Shown: positions 51,033-61,387, counted from the stretch's first letter. The stretch: DNA of 64,000 bases from Anderseniella sp963700885 (GCA_963700885.1 CAVOZJ010000020.1:372001-436000); one strand, 5' to 3'. The notes: generated from the sequence alone by a model not told the origin. Translations and numbers: made by a program.

Positions 51033-53243
51033 TCATTGTTTGGATTGCTGTCTTGATCGTTTGGCCGCAACCGACCCAGCTGCAGCATTCTTGTCAGCCG
51101 GGCTGCCCGATACCTTGACCGTAGGCCGCGCAAATTCGATGCCATTTTCTTCAAACAACCGTTTGACCAATGGGTAGATTTTCGGTCGAATCTCCCATTG
51201 TCCTCCCGGTACACATGTCATTTTAGTCATGATTTCAATACCATATTCGCCGAAATTGTTTACTCTCTGCATTTTGAGTGGTGAGATTATGTTAGGTCCA
51301 ATTTCCGGATTTTCCGCCAACTCCTGTCCTGCCTTCTTGATGAGTTTCCGCGCCAGTTCCAGATCGGTCTCATAAGTCACTTGGAAGGTGAGCTTGTCTA
51401 TAACATAGTCGCGGCTCAGGTTCTGCACGGCGCCGAGATCACCAAATGGTATTGTGTAAATCGGGCCTCTATGATGCCGCAGCCTGACTGATCGCAGGCT
51501 GAATGATTCCACTGTGCCCTTGAAGCTGCCGGCCTGGATATATTCTCCTATCCGAAAGGCATCATCGAACAGGTAGAACATGCCACTGATGACATCTTTC
51601 ACCAGAGCCTGGGATCCGAAACCAACTGCTACCCCGACAATACCTGCGCTTGCAATCAATGGACCAATTTCAACCCCAAGTGCTGACAGTCCCATCATGA
51701 TTACCAGGGTTATAAGCAGGATCATTGCGCCATTGCGGATAATCGGCAGTATGGTCCGCAACTTGGCTTGCTGGACAGTCTCCTTCCTGCCGTGCTCGCC
51801 GAGTTCAGGCATGCTGTCCAGTGTTGTGTCGATAGCTGTTTTGACAATCTGCCACAGCAGATCTCCAATCAGGTACACTATGAGAAGTTTTACTGCACCA
51901 GAGATAATCCTGCTTGTCAGAGTGTGATCACTTTCGAGAACGCCGAGTACCGACCCCCAGCCCGAAACCACGACGAGTACCGCGCCTAAAATCAGTACGG
52001 CTCGCAGTCCGCGTTCCACAACGGCCGCCCACACGCTGTAACCGGTAGTTTGTTCTTCGACGCCCTCATTTTCCACGACAACCGAATATTGGAAAAATTT
52101 ATGAACAGCAGAGCGTGTTGACCGGATGGCGATCGGGAGGAACAAGACCATCGCCAGCACCCAGAAAAGATGCATGGCCGTAAGGGCCCAAAACAACCAC
52201 AGAACAACAAAACCGGCCACATGTTGCCAACTGTTGAACGGACCGGAGTCAACTGTTCCGTCTTCCAGCCGGGACTTCAGGTGAGGACCCGATGGTTGTT
52301 TCACAACCGTATATATACCGATGGCAACAAGGCCGAGTCCAAGAATATAGGCAACCAGTTGACTGGCTGTGAAATCCATTCCCAGTTGTCTGAGCGTTCC
52401 AACAAACGCATAACCAAAAGAAAACCAGGTTACAGCCAAAACCAGCATTCCGGTGAAATGACGAGCGTTTTCATCATCAAGGGGAATAACCCGTTGTTCA
52501 CTCAATACACCAGCAGCGTTGTGTGACGATGGTTTCAGTAAAAACCTGAAAATGCGCCATGCGGTCCAACTGGCCAGTGCGGCGAACAGAAACTGCAGGA
52601 TAATGTTTTCTGCGAGATCAGGCAGATTGAACATCAGAAACACCACGATACTACCAACCTTGAACGCCACAATGCTGCCGGCCACCAGCGCCAACTCAGA
52701 CGCCATCAGGCGAAATCGGTCTTTCGGCCCTGAAACAACTGCCTGATCGAGCTTCGAGCGAAACCGCGTTGTCGCCTTGTCAAAAATAAATGCAAGCAGG
52801 TAGCCTCCCGACATGAAGATGAAGGCTGTCATAAAAATGAACGGGAAGCTGTAACCTTGCGTTTTGGTTCGCGTATTTTCAAAGAGCAGCCTGATCTCTT
52901 CAGGCAGCCTTGGAAGCGTGCTGAAAATATTGAACACATGATCGGAAATTGCCTGCAGCCTTGTGGCAATCAACACGGTCGAGCTTGTTTTTGTCTCAAT
53001 CTCCCTGGGCTTGGTCGCAGGCTGCCTCTGTTGCTTCGCCCATTGCTGAACATCCTTGTCTTCGAGTAATTCCAGAAGCATCTGTACCTTGGGTGACTGC
53101 TCTGGCGGCGCCCCTGTGGCAGGTTTGCCCTGGCTTGCCTGGGCATTGGCGCCAGCAGTCCAGACACATAGAGCGACCATCAGAACCTGGCAAAATGTCA
53201 GTAGTCGGTCACCCACCCTAAACCTTCTCCCCACTGATTTCAT
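51033..53243 (-). CDS. Large MscS-family mechanosensitive channel
   Basis: This 736-residue membrane protein has an N-terminal signal (TFCQVLMVALCVWTAGANA) and a periplasmic helical region. Many membrane segments follow, and then the MscS core near the C-terminus: GVAVGFGSQALVKDVISGMF (pore helix TM3) and FDDAFRIGEYIQAG (beta domain). It releases solutes on osmotic downshock. The ATG at 53243 gives the most standard signal peptide; ATG 53276/53279 are alternatives and none has a good ribosome site. The C-terminal tail is Lys/Arg-rich and extends past the MscS domain. Confidence 0.82.
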   Translation of the reverse strand: MKSVGRRFRVGDRLLTFCQVLMVALCVWTAGANAQASQGKPATGAPPEQSPKVQMLLELLEDKDVQQWAKQQRQPATKPREIETKTSSTVLIATRLQAISDHVFNIFSTLPRLPEEIRLLFENTRTKTQGYSFPFIFMTAFIFMSGGYLLAFIFDKATTRFRSKLDQAVVSGPKDRFRLMASELALVAGSIVAFKVGSIVVFLMFNLPDLAENIILQFLFAALASWTAWRIFRFLLKPSSHNAAGVLSEQRVIPLDDENARHFTGMLVLAVTWFSFGYAFVGTLRQLGMDFTASQLVAYILGLGLVAIGIYTVVKQPSGPHLKSRLEDGTVDSGPFNSWQHVAGFVVLWLFWALTAMHLFWVLAMVLFLPIAIRSTRSAVHKFFQYSVVVENEGVEEQTTGYSVWAAVVERGLRAVLILGAVLVVVSGWGSVLGVLESDHTLTSRIISGAVKLLIVYLIGDLLWQIVKTAIDTTLDSMPELGEHGRKETVQQAKLRTILPIIRNGAMILLITLVIMMGLSALGVEIGPLIASAGIVGVAVGFGSQALVKDVISGMFYLFDDAFRIGEYIQAGSFKGTVESFSLRSVRLRHHRGPIYTIPFGDLGAVQNLSRDYVIDKLTFQVTYETDLELARKLIKKAGQELAENPEIGPNIISPLKMQRVNNFGEYGIEIMTKMTCVPGGQWEIRPKIYPLVKRLFEENGIEFARPTVKVSGSPADKNAAAGSVAAKRSRQQSKQ

Positions 53244-53820
53244 TTGAATGATCCATTGTGATCGCAGAAAGTGCATCATGAGAAACTCGTTATGGCTGCA
53301 TTCCGGGTAGCCATGATCGAGAAACTCTGACTAGTCATTTTTTGCTGTAAATACTGTCGTGGTTGAGTTTGTCAGCTTCACCGGCTCGAGGGGAAAGGTG
53401 GCTTTCCCGGTCAGGGGAGCCGAGCCGTTAATCCTGCGCCTGCTGCATCCGTCCATTAATCTCATTCTCTGTAGTCCGGGACTCACCTGTAACGAGTGAA
53501 ACGCAATGAATCCGGGCGCATTGACCTGCACCCCAACGTCTTAATCCCTGAAGCGCGTTTGGGCAACATGCTTTATGTCCGGGTGGTAATGTCAAACCAT
53601 AGGGAAGGGACAATGGCAGTGGTACGGTCATAAACCCGTCTGTCAGGACTATAGCATCACGGCACCGGTCAGCTCAAATGGAAATGTTGGATGAGATGGC
53701 TGCCAAAACCGCAGCATAAGGCGCCAAAAATACTTGATCGAAGCACCATACTGCGCCACCATCCCGGACGAGGGCGGTCTTCTTGGGAAAGTTCGGTTAA
53801 CAGGGGAATCAATAGTCATT
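53244..53820. other. Long gene-free interval before the OprB porin gene
   Basis: These 577 bases hold no supported gene. There is a perfect seven-base hairpin (GGGAAAG/CTTTCCC, loop GTGG, 53391-53408) inside a wider GGCTC/GAGCC repeat, but no T-run. It contains divergent upstream regions of the MscS and porin genes and could carry long leaders or a small RNA; I see no direct sign of either. Confidence 0.4.
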
Positions 53821-55125
53821 ATGACAAACGCACGAGCTTTTGGGCGGCTGTGTCGCCAGGGATTTACGTCAGTCATGACCGGCGCTGCGCTGGCGGTTAT
53901 TGCACCGGCGCTGTCGCTCGCAGCTGATCTTGAAGCCCCCGCGCCGGAACCAGGCCTGTTCGATCAGAAATACCTGACCGGAAACTGGGGGGGCGCTCGT
54001 GATCAGCTTTATGCACACGGCTTTATTTTTGATATAGAATTGACGCAATTCTACCAGGGCCTGTTGAGCGGTCCCGGAAGCAAGGATGCCGAATATGGCG
54101 GTAAGGCCGATTACATCATGTATTTCATCGGTGACCTGGTCGGCATCAAGGGCCTGACAGTTGCCCTGCACGGTGAAACGCGTTTCGGGAACGACGTCAA
54201 TTCATTGGCCCCGTTCGCTCCACCCAATATCAACATGCTGTATCCCGAGCCGGGGGTCCAGTCCTCATATCTCACCCAATGGTTGATCTCGCAGCAGTTT
54301 ACCGATGACGGATGGGCTGTTATCGGCGGCAAGCTAAATGGCATCGATCTGATGGATACGACATTCCACACCGGGCGTGGTATAGACAAGTTCATGAATA
54401 CGGCTCTTGTGTTGCCTTTGGGATTTGCCCGGACCACCAATCTGTCCATTATGGGCGCCGGCTTTATGAAGCTGAACGGCAGGGAAACCGAAGGCGCGCT
54501 TTTGTTCTACGACACAAATAACAGCTCTTTCAGCAACGGATTTGACGACCTGTTCGATGACGGGTTTGTGGCGCTGGGCCTGTGGCGTTTCTTCTATGAC
54601 ATGAATGGTCTGCCGGGCAACAGCACCGTGTTCGGCAACTACAGCACGAAGACATTCACCGATATCGACCCCAATTCGTTTGTTTACTATCCGGGAATTG
54701 GTCTGTTTCCGTCCGAGATCGAAGGCTCATGGGTGGTTGGGTATGCATTTGATCAAGTGCTCTGGGCCGATGCCGATAATGCCAAACGCAAGGTTGGGCT
54801 GTCTGGTCAGTTTACCGTTACCGACGGCAACCCGAATCCCATCAAGTGGACGGCCGCTGTGGCGCTGGAGGTCAACGGCGTCGCCAGCCGTGATGATGAC
54901 AGCATTGGAGTTGGCTTTTTTTACAACGGATTGAGCGATGACTTTATTGATCTGGCTGCTGCCGTGGACATCAAGCTGGAGGATTTGTCTGGCCTCGAAG
55001 TTTACTACAGAATGCAGTTCGCGCCCTGGTGGTCCGTCACTGCGGACCTGCAGGTAATCGATACCACGGTTATGGCAGCCGACACAGAGGTCATTGGGGC
55101 AATTCGCAGCAATATAAAATTCTGA
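53821..55125 (+). CDS. OprB-type carbohydrate-selective porin
   Basis: This 434-residue outer-membrane porin has a signal peptide (GAALAVIAPALSLAADLEAP). The OprB-family opening is LTGNWGGARDQLYAHGFIFD and the mid-protein strands are rich in aromatic residues (YIMYFIGDLVGIKGLTVAL, YSTKTFTDIDPNSFVYYPG). The C-terminus is NIKF, ending in the Phe used for barrel assembly. The frame is open for 29 codons upstream without a better start. It would admit sugars or other small polar compounds. Confidence 0.82.
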   Translation: MTNARAFGRLCRQGFTSVMTGAALAVIAPALSLAADLEAPAPEPGLFDQKYLTGNWGGARDQLYAHGFIFDIELTQFYQGLLSGPGSKDAEYGGKADYIMYFIGDLVGIKGLTVALHGETRFGNDVNSLAPFAPPNINMLYPEPGVQSSYLTQWLISQQFTDDGWAVIGGKLNGIDLMDTTFHTGRGIDKFMNTALVLPLGFARTTNLSIMGAGFMKLNGRETEGALLFYDTNNSSFSNGFDDLFDDGFVALGLWRFFYDMNGLPGNSTVFGNYSTKTFTDIDPNSFVYYPGIGLFPSEIEGSWVVGYAFDQVLWADADNAKRKVGLSGQFTVTDGNPNPIKWTAAVALEVNGVASRDDDSIGVGFFYNGLSDDFIDLAAAVDIKLEDLSGLEVYYRMQFAPWWSVTADLQVIDTTVMAADTEVIGAIRSNIKF

Positions 55126-55197
55126 CGCTGCGCTGCGCCTGTCCTGTTACCGGTGGCCGCTGAATGATTTCAAGGTGATGGAGCACGCTTATTGGGT

Positions 55198-57189
55198 TCA
55201 AGTGACCGCATGTTGCGTTTTCCTGATGCCTGATCTTGCAGTACCCGCCAGCACACGGGCCTGGGCGGTTTCCAGTATGAGCCGCAGCATGTCTGAATAG
55301 CGGTGCCCGGCAAACGACGCCATGAGGTTCATCTTGCCGTCCCAGCACCAGCCCGGATTGGGATTGACTTCAAGCAGCTTTGTTTCACCCTGGGCATCGG
55401 CCCGGAAATCGAAACGGGCATAGTCGCGGCAGCCGAGCCGCTCGAACAGGCGAATTGAATAATCGACCATGGCCCTCTGGGTCTCCTCGGTTGCGGAGGT
55501 TTCACGGTAGCTGATTTCGGTCCAGTAGGGAGAGTCCGGCTGCCATTTCGATTCATAGGACAGGATTGGCGGCAGGTCGGCAGGCAGCCTGCTGAAATCG
55601 ACTTCCAGTACCGGCAGCACATTGTAATCCAGGCCGGGGTTGCCGATCACCGTCACGGAGCATTCCGGCCCGGTGAGATATTCCTGAACCAGAACCGCCC
55701 GGTCGGGAAGGATTTCGCGCAAATGGTCAAGATAGGCAACCGCTTCCGACGGCGTGTGCACGATCGCATGTTGGGTTATGCCGATGGAACTGTCGCCTTG
55801 CGCGGGTTTGAGCAGGGCTGGATATATGTGCGGTACGGTTGCCGCCATGTCCGCACTGTCCACAAAGGTTTCCATCGGTACCGGAATATCCAGCGCCATT
55901 GCGATGGCACGCACCAGGCTCTTGTCATAGCACAGGCCCAGACAGGTCGGGCCGGCGCCGGTATAGGGAATGCCGAGCATCTCCAGGTAGGTCGGAATAT
56001 GCAATTCCATGAAGGCATCGTTGTTGAGCCCTTCGTCACACAGGTTCAGCACAAATTCTGGTGGATCCTGCCGTAGTTTCTGCAAAAGGGCTGCGTGATT
56101 ATCGAGATAGCTGAACTCAAACCCGTCCAGTTCGGCAAGGGCCTCCTTCAGCCTTGTCACCGTATTGAGATCCTCGGGGTTGAACTGGCCACCCAGTTTT
56201 ACCGGATCGGGCAGCCGCGGGTCGCCGAGCAGAACAGTGACCCGCGGAAATAGTGCAGGACCCTTCTGGGCAGGCGCTGCCTTGCGCGGCGCGCTTGCGG
56301 TGATGAACATCCGCCGCGCCATCATGCCGAGGTCCTGATTGCGGCTGGAGGCAGTATCAGGTTCGCCATGATAGCGGACACTGGTAAAGCCGGCCCGTTC
56401 CATCAGATCGTTGATGGTGTCCCTGGTATAAAGACGTTCAGCATAGAATTGGTCGGCAATCACACCTCTCTCGGCGTCGATGACTACCTCTCGGCTGATC
56501 AGGCGGCTTCCATCGCCGGACAGGGAACGTTCACGGCAGACCAGCTGGTTCTGATCGATCCATTCCCACGACCGCCGCTCATAGTTTTGTCCAACCCATT
56601 CGCCATCGGTCAGGTCCATGACCAGTGTGCCGCCTGAGCGCAGGGCCCGTTTCACACGTTCAAGAACACGCAAATCGTCCTCGGCATTGTCGAAATATCC
56701 GAAAGAGTTTCCCAGCATGGAAACACAGTCGAATGAACTCTCCGGGACGCGAAATTTGCGCGCATCGCCTTCATGGAAACTGACCGGCAGTGCAGCCTGC
56801 TTCGCCCGGCGTCGTGCCAGACGGACGAGATATCTGGAACGGTCAATACCGGTAACATGACTGAAACCGCGGCTGGCCAGCTCCATGCAGTGGCGCCCCT
56901 GGCCGCAGCAAAGGTCGAGGACGCGGTCCTGCGGACCTAGCCCCGCTGCAGATATCAGCATGTCGATGTCGCTCTTGGTATTCTGGTCGTTCTCGACAAC
57001 GTCGCCATCGGTTTTCAGGTAAAGGGCATTGAACAGGGTGCTCCACCAGTCCCGTGGCAGGTGACGTTCGAGATCGGATACAGGCCCGAGCGTGCGCGGC
57101 GTTGTCGGGGGCAGGGATCCCAGGTCAGTACCGGACCCTGCCTGCCTGGACGTGGCCTGCTTGCTTGATGCTGATTTGGATTTGCTCAT
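55198..57189 (-). CDS. Fusion of SAM-dependent methyltransferase and D-Ala-D-Ala ligase-type ATP-grasp enzyme
   Basis: This 663-residue protein has two enzymes in one chain. After a Ser/Lys-rich start, residues from about 75 to 310 form a class I methyltransferase (VLDLCCGQGRHCMELASRG; VTGIDRS; VSMLGNSFGYF; TLVMDLTDGEW). From about 325 an ATP-grasp ligase follows (YTGAGPTCLGLCYDKSLVRA; PALLKPAQGDSSIGI; LVQEYLTGPECSV; LLEVNPNPG), most like D-alanine-D-alanine ligase. I take ATG 57189; the frame is open 100 codons further. Such enzymes join amino or carboxyl groups using ATP, and the fused methyltransferase could modify the same substrate. Product unknown. It diverges from the CocE hydrolase. 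Confidence 0.8.
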   Translation of the reverse strand: MSKSKSASSKQATSRQAGSGTDLGSLPPTTPRTLGPVSDLERHLPRDWWSTLFNALYLKTDGDVVENDQNTKSDIDMLISAAGLGPQDRVLDLCCGQGRHCMELASRGFSHVTGIDRSRYLVRLARRRAKQAALPVSFHEGDARKFRVPESSFDCVSMLGNSFGYFDNAEDDLRVLERVKRALRSGGTLVMDLTDGEWVGQNYERRSWEWIDQNQLVCRERSLSGDGSRLISREVVIDAERGVIADQFYAERLYTRDTINDLMERAGFTSVRYHGEPDTASSRNQDLGMMARRMFITASAPRKAAPAQKGPALFPRVTVLLGDPRLPDPVKLGGQFNPEDLNTVTRLKEALAELDGFEFSYLDNHAALLQKLRQDPPEFVLNLCDEGLNNDAFMELHIPTYLEMLGIPYTGAGPTCLGLCYDKSLVRAIAMALDIPVPMETFVDSADMAATVPHIYPALLKPAQGDSSIGITQHAIVHTPSEAVAYLDHLREILPDRAVLVQEYLTGPECSVTVIGNPGLDYNVLPVLEVDFSRLPADLPPILSYESKWQPDSPYWTEISYRETSATEETQRAMVDYSIRLFERLGCRDYARFDFRADAQGETKLLEVNPNPGWCWDGKMNLMASFAGHRYSDMLRLILETAQARVLAGTARSGIRKTQHAVT

Positions 57190-57560
57190 GAAAGTCACCC
57201 GTTTGAACCGGCCGAAGGCGGCATTTGCAGCAGCAGTCTTTTCCGGGCCGACGTGGTCTGTCCGCGAAACGGACCCTGACAGACAGGACAGGTCCGCAGC
57301 TTCTCGACCCGCCCGGAACCGCTGCGGAGTACAGCTTTTACATTGCGCCAACACATCGACTTTACAAGAGGAAAATCGTAGTCTGAAGTGATTTCCGGAC
57401 TGTCCCAGGGCCATGCCGGTTGCCGGTCCTTTTTGATGCCGGCCTGACCGGGCAAGACAGTCCGGAAATAGTGTAGATGTGATACTCATACTGCGCGCGG
57501 TTTCCGGGAACTGTCGCGTCTGGAACTACGGCGCCTTTCAGTGTCAGGGGAATTGCAAAA
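57190..57560. other. Divergent intergenic region of the fusion enzyme and CocE genes
   Basis: These 371 bases contain no supported gene. The minus-strand frame of the fusion enzyme stays open through most of it (to 57489), so an N-terminal extension cannot be excluded, but the added residues do not resemble a domain. Confidence 0.4.
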
Positions 57561-59595
57561 GTGACGCTTGTTGATGTCTTTCCGCATACCGTCAGGCATG
57601 TCGAGAACACATGGATACCCATGCCGGACGGATGCCGCCTGGCAGCAAGGATATGGCTTCCATCAGATGCCGGGACCAGTCCGGTGCCTGCAATCCTCGA
57701 GTTTTTACCCTATCGCAAGCGCGATTTCATGCGATCGCGGGACGAGTCGATGCACAGTTATTTTGCCGGTCATGGCTATGCCGCCCTTCGCGTCGACCTG
57801 CGCGGTTCGGGCGATTTCAGACGGGGTACTGGTAGACGAGTATTCCCAGCAGGAGCACGATGACGCGGTCGCTATCATCCAGTGGATCGCCGGGCAGCCA
57901 TGGTGCAGTGGTTCAGTGGGCATGATGGGAATTTCCTGGGGCGGATTCAATTCGCTTCAGGTCGCAAGCCTTCGTCCGTCCGCGCTGAAAGCCGTTGTCA
58001 CGCTCTGTTCGACCGACGACCGCTATGCAGACGATGTCCATTATATGGGCGGGTGCCTGCTGAACGAGAACCTGCAGTGGGGTTCGATCATGATGACCTA
58101 TAACGGTTATCCTCCGGACCCGGAACTGGTGGGTGACAGGTGGCGCGAAATGTGGATGGAGCGGCTCAATAATGCCGTGCCCTTTCCAGCGCTCTGGATG
58201 CAGCATAGCCGGCGCGGCGACTACTGGAAGCACGGTTCCGTATGCGAGGACTTCGACGCCATAACCTGTCCGGTCTATGCAATCGGAGGCTGGGCCGACG
58301 GCTATTCGAACGCGGTGCCACGGCTCCTCGCCGGGCTTTCCTGTCCGCGCAAGGGATTGATCGGGCCGTGGGCACACGGGTTTCCCCATAATGGACTGCC
58401 CGGCCCGGGTATCGGGTTTCTTCAGGAAACCCTGCGCTGGTGGGACCATTGGCTGAAGGGGCGGGAAACCGGGATCATGGACGAACCGATGTATCGGGTA
58501 TGGATGCAGGAGAGCACTCTTCCGCAACCGACCTGTGAAATACATGAAGGGCGCTGGGTGGCCGAGGCGGCGTGGCCCTCGGACCGGATCAGTGAACAGG
58601 TATACAGGTTGAATCCCGCTGGTATCGAGGCTGGCGAACCGATTGCCACCCCACTCACCTTCTGCTCACCGCAGACAACGGGGCTGCTGTCGGGAGAATG
58701 GTGCGGTTTTGGCGACGAAGGTGAATTGCCGGCCGATCAGCGGGGCGATGACGGGCGTTCACTCACCTTCGACAGCGAGCCACTTGAACAACGCCTGGAA
58801 ATTCTCGGCGCCCCGGTCGTGACGCTGGACGTGGCGGTTGATCGGCCGAGCGCATTTATCGCGGTGCGGCTGAACGATGTCGCAGAAGGTGGTGCCTCGA
58901 CCCGGGTAACCTATGGCCTGTTGAATCTCACCCATGGCACGAGCCACGAATTTCCCGAACCGCTGGTGCCTGGGAAGCGTTACCGCTTTCAGATCAGGCT
59001 GAACGACATCGCACATGCATTCCCTGCCGGCCATCGCATCCGTGTAGCGGTTTCAACAGCCTATTGGCCGATCGCCTGGCCATCGCCGGAACCGGTCACA
59101 CTCACGCTGTTCACCGGGAGCAGTACCCTGACCCTGCCAACACGCCTGTTGCGGCCTGAGGATGACACGTTGCGCGCATTCGAGCCCCCCCAGCACGGTC
59201 CTCTCGAGGAACACACAGTACTCCACCCGGCGCCCTGTACGCGAACTATCGAAAGGGATCTGACCACCGATGAGACAATCTACACGGTGCATGGCGATGG
59301 GGGCGAGATTGGCGGCGCTTCTCTTGCCCGCCTCGAGGCGATCGATCTCGAGATCGGTTACACGATCCTGCGGCGCTACCGCATTGGCGAAACTGATCCA
59401 CTTTCAGCGCGGGTCGAGATCTCGCAGAAGACGGTATTGCGCCGCGGTGAGTGGATGATACGGATCGAAACACGAAGCCGCATGTCGGCAACCCGCGATG
59501 CGTTCCTGTTGAGTGCTGACCTGCTGGCCTGCGAGGGGGATGACCAGGTGGTGTCAAAAAACTGGGACCTCACCATAAGCCGTGATCTGGTCTGA
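57561..59595 (+). pseudogene. CocE/NonD family hydrolase (X-Pro dipeptidyl-peptidase-like), interrupted by a +1 frameshift
   Basis: The first 86 residues (MTLVDVFPHTVRHVENTWIP ... RVDLRGSGDF) are in one frame. The remaining about 590 residues, starting DGVLVDEYSQQEHDDAVAII and including nucleophile motif GMMGISWGGFNSLQ, are one base ahead. Removing one T from TTT at 57815-57817 gives DLRGSGDSDGVLVDEY, the family consensus, and a 677-residue protein. The catalytic triad continues with an Asp near residue 260 and the His of PWAHGFPHNG. A C-terminal jelly-roll domain follows. It cleaves an ester or X-Pro peptide bond. It diverges from the fusion enzyme and may act on its product (inference). Confidence 0.8.
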
Positions 59596-59619
59596 CGGCG
59601 GTTTGGACCCTGAAAAAGC

Positions 59620-59664
59620 TGGCTGGGGAACCTGGATTTCGAACCAGGACTAACGGAGTCAGAG
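59620..59664 (-). other. 3' half of a tRNA-Gln(CTG) gene: attachment site of the right-hand element
   Basis: Read on the minus strand, this 45-base stretch runs from the anticodon loop (CTCTGAC, anticodon CTG) and stem strand TCCGT through the T-arm (CCTGG ... CCAGG) and acceptor strand TTCCCCA to GCCA. It matches the 3' half of a tRNA-Gln gene. The 5' half is absent. The T-loop reads TTCGAAAT, one A longer than standard. Site-specific integrases often use exactly this half of a tRNA as attachment core, so it is likely the displaced end of an integrated element lying to the right. Confidence 0.75.
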
Positions 59665-59808
59665 TGAGGCTTTAATAGTGAATATGGGTGAACATACATT
59701 CGTAAAATAGGATTTAAAAACAATTGAGTAAATGGTTTTCTAGCAATATAGTAGAACATACAAAACCACCCCTATGCACCACATTTGCGTGCCTAATGCG
59801 TGCCTAAG

Positions 59809-60951
59809 ATGCCCAAAACAATCTTGACAGATATTGTCGTTCGCAACCTTGCTATTCCCTCATCAGGTCAAAGCACGTACTGGGACGAGAAGCTTCCGGG
59901 CTTTGGTTGTCGGGTTTCTCAAGGTGGGCAGAAGACGTTTGTTGTCATGTACGGTCCACGCGAGGCACGGCGTAGGAAGGCTGTTGGAAAATACCCTCTG
60001 AGATCACTAAAAGAAGCCCGCGATCTTGCTAGAAAGCTGCAAGCAGAAATTGCTCTTGGAGTTGTTCCTGAAACGCCAAAGCACTCTTGTTCGTTTGATG
60101 AGGCATTGGAAAGCTTTTTGGACGCAGCAGAGCAGCGACTTAGACCTAGGACTTTTAACGACTACAAGCGCTTCCTCAACCGGTATTTTTCATTTGGCAA
60201 AAAGAGAATTGCGGAGATATCAAAGCAAGATATTCAACAGCGGTTGTCCAAGCTTCGATCGGTGCCGTCTGAGCAGATGCATGCCGATACAATTGTAAGA
60301 ATTTTTTTCAACTGGGCATATCGCGAAGAGCTGATCGAGAAAAACCCTACCTTGCGGCTTCAGAGGTTGGCCAAAACACCAACCAGAGAGCGGGTGCTAA
60401 GCGATGTCGAGCTAAAGAAGGTTTACGTTGCCGCTAGTCAGTTTACTTGGCCTTTTGGATCGATAGTTCAGCTTTGCATTCTTACAGGTCAACGTCGCAG
60501 TGAGATTGGTATGCTCAGTTGGGAGTGGATCAATCTTGATGATCGTTTGATAACTTTGCCTGGAGAAAAAGTGAAAAACGGCAGATCTCATGCTTTTCCG
60601 ATTGGGGATACTACATTCGACCTACTGAAGAGGCTTCCTCAGGTTGGTGAGTTTGTGTTCCCAGGGCGTACACAAAGCAACGATATTTTCAACGGGTGGG
60701 CAAAGTCCAAAAAGGACCTCGATTCAACCCTTTCCGAAGTTGGCCACTACACACTTCACGATTTGCGCCGAACCTACAGTACATTGCATGCTAGAATTGG
60801 AACACCTATTCACATTACTGAGCGGCTACTGAACCACGCTTCAGGTTCGATCTCAGGTGTGGCTGCAATATACAATCGTCACAATTATATTGAGGAAATG
60901 CGACACGCCATTGATGCGTACGAAAGCCATCTAAGAGGATTGTGCGAATGA
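59809..60951 (+). CDS. Tyrosine-type site-specific integrase
   Basis: This 380-residue integrase has an N-terminal arm-type DNA-binding domain (LPGFGCRVSQGGQKTFVVMY), a SAM-like core-binding domain (about 97-180) and a catalytic domain. The catalytic residues are Arg229 (LTGQRRSEI), His317-x2-Arg320 (LHDLRRTYST), His343 (LLNHASG) and Tyr355 (AIYNRHNY). All are present, so it appears active. Coding sequence is clearly more AT-rich than the chromosome on its left, a sign of transfer. The ATG at 59809 is preferred over GTG 59800, which adds three residues. It sits 145 bases from the tRNA-Gln fragment and is the likely enzyme that inserted the element there. Confidence 0.9.
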   Translation: MPKTILTDIVVRNLAIPSSGQSTYWDEKLPGFGCRVSQGGQKTFVVMYGPREARRRKAVGKYPLRSLKEARDLARKLQAEIALGVVPETPKHSCSFDEALESFLDAAEQRLRPRTFNDYKRFLNRYFSFGKKRIAEISKQDIQQRLSKLRSVPSEQMHADTIVRIFFNWAYREELIEKNPTLRLQRLAKTPTRERVLSDVELKKVYVAASQFTWPFGSIVQLCILTGQRRSEIGMLSWEWINLDDRLITLPGEKVKNGRSHAFPIGDTTFDLLKRLPQVGEFVFPGRTQSNDIFNGWAKSKKDLDSTLSEVGHYTLHDLRRTYSTLHARIGTPIHITERLLNHASGSISGVAAIYNRHNYIEEMRHAIDAYESHLRGLCE

Positions 60952-61222
60952 GAAGGATTGAGGGCAGGGGCGGAATCGAACTTTTTTCATAAACCTTTCA
61001 TATTATTGTATAAAAAATATAGCTTACGCTGGGTGATTACCCTGTGCGTACCCCAGGGAAAAATCTGTTCTGTGGTCCGATGCCCAGATCACCGTGAGAA
61101 TCCGGTATGGCGCCTAGCACAAACGCTGTCTGCCGAAACAAATACCGACATATTGATGCCACTAAGCCGAACGGCATGAAAGGTAGCGTGTTTGCCGGTA
61201 GACATTCAAGTATATCACTGCA

Positions 61223-61378
61223 GTGAGGGGGTTCACGGCATTTTTTGGCCGATTGCCGGATCAGGCAACGGCGGAGGACCTCAGGCGCTATCAGTTGCAT
61301 ATGCGATCAAGCGGTGCGACGGCGACGAGCATGAACGCTGCGGTTTCGGCATTGCGGTTCCTGTTTGGCATAACCGCG
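61223..61378 (+). pseudogene. Remnant of an IS91-associated tyrosine recombinase (N-terminal part)
   Basis: About 52 residues resemble the SAM-like N-terminal domain of recombinases that accompany IS91-type elements (FTAFFGRLPDQATAEDLRRY, then SSGATATSMNAAVSALRFLF). The similarity stops at about 61380, and there is no catalytic domain. It abuts the integrase remnant on the other strand. The 270 bases between the intact integrase and this remnant show no gene. Confidence 0.55.
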
Positions 61379-61387
61379 ACGACGGCG

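Noticed and set aside
57190..57489. 100-residue N-terminal extension of the methyltransferase/ATP-grasp fusion
   Set aside because: The residues show no domain and the region would be the shared divergent promoter; not excluded, but less likely.
59620..59664. A complete tRNA-Gln gene
   Set aside because: Only the half from anticodon loop to CCA is present; no D-arm or 5' acceptor strand TGGGGAA lies upstream on the minus strand.
61037..61300. Minus-strand open frame of 87 codons between the integrase and the recombinase remnants
   Set aside because: No domain, start signal or known family could be recognised.
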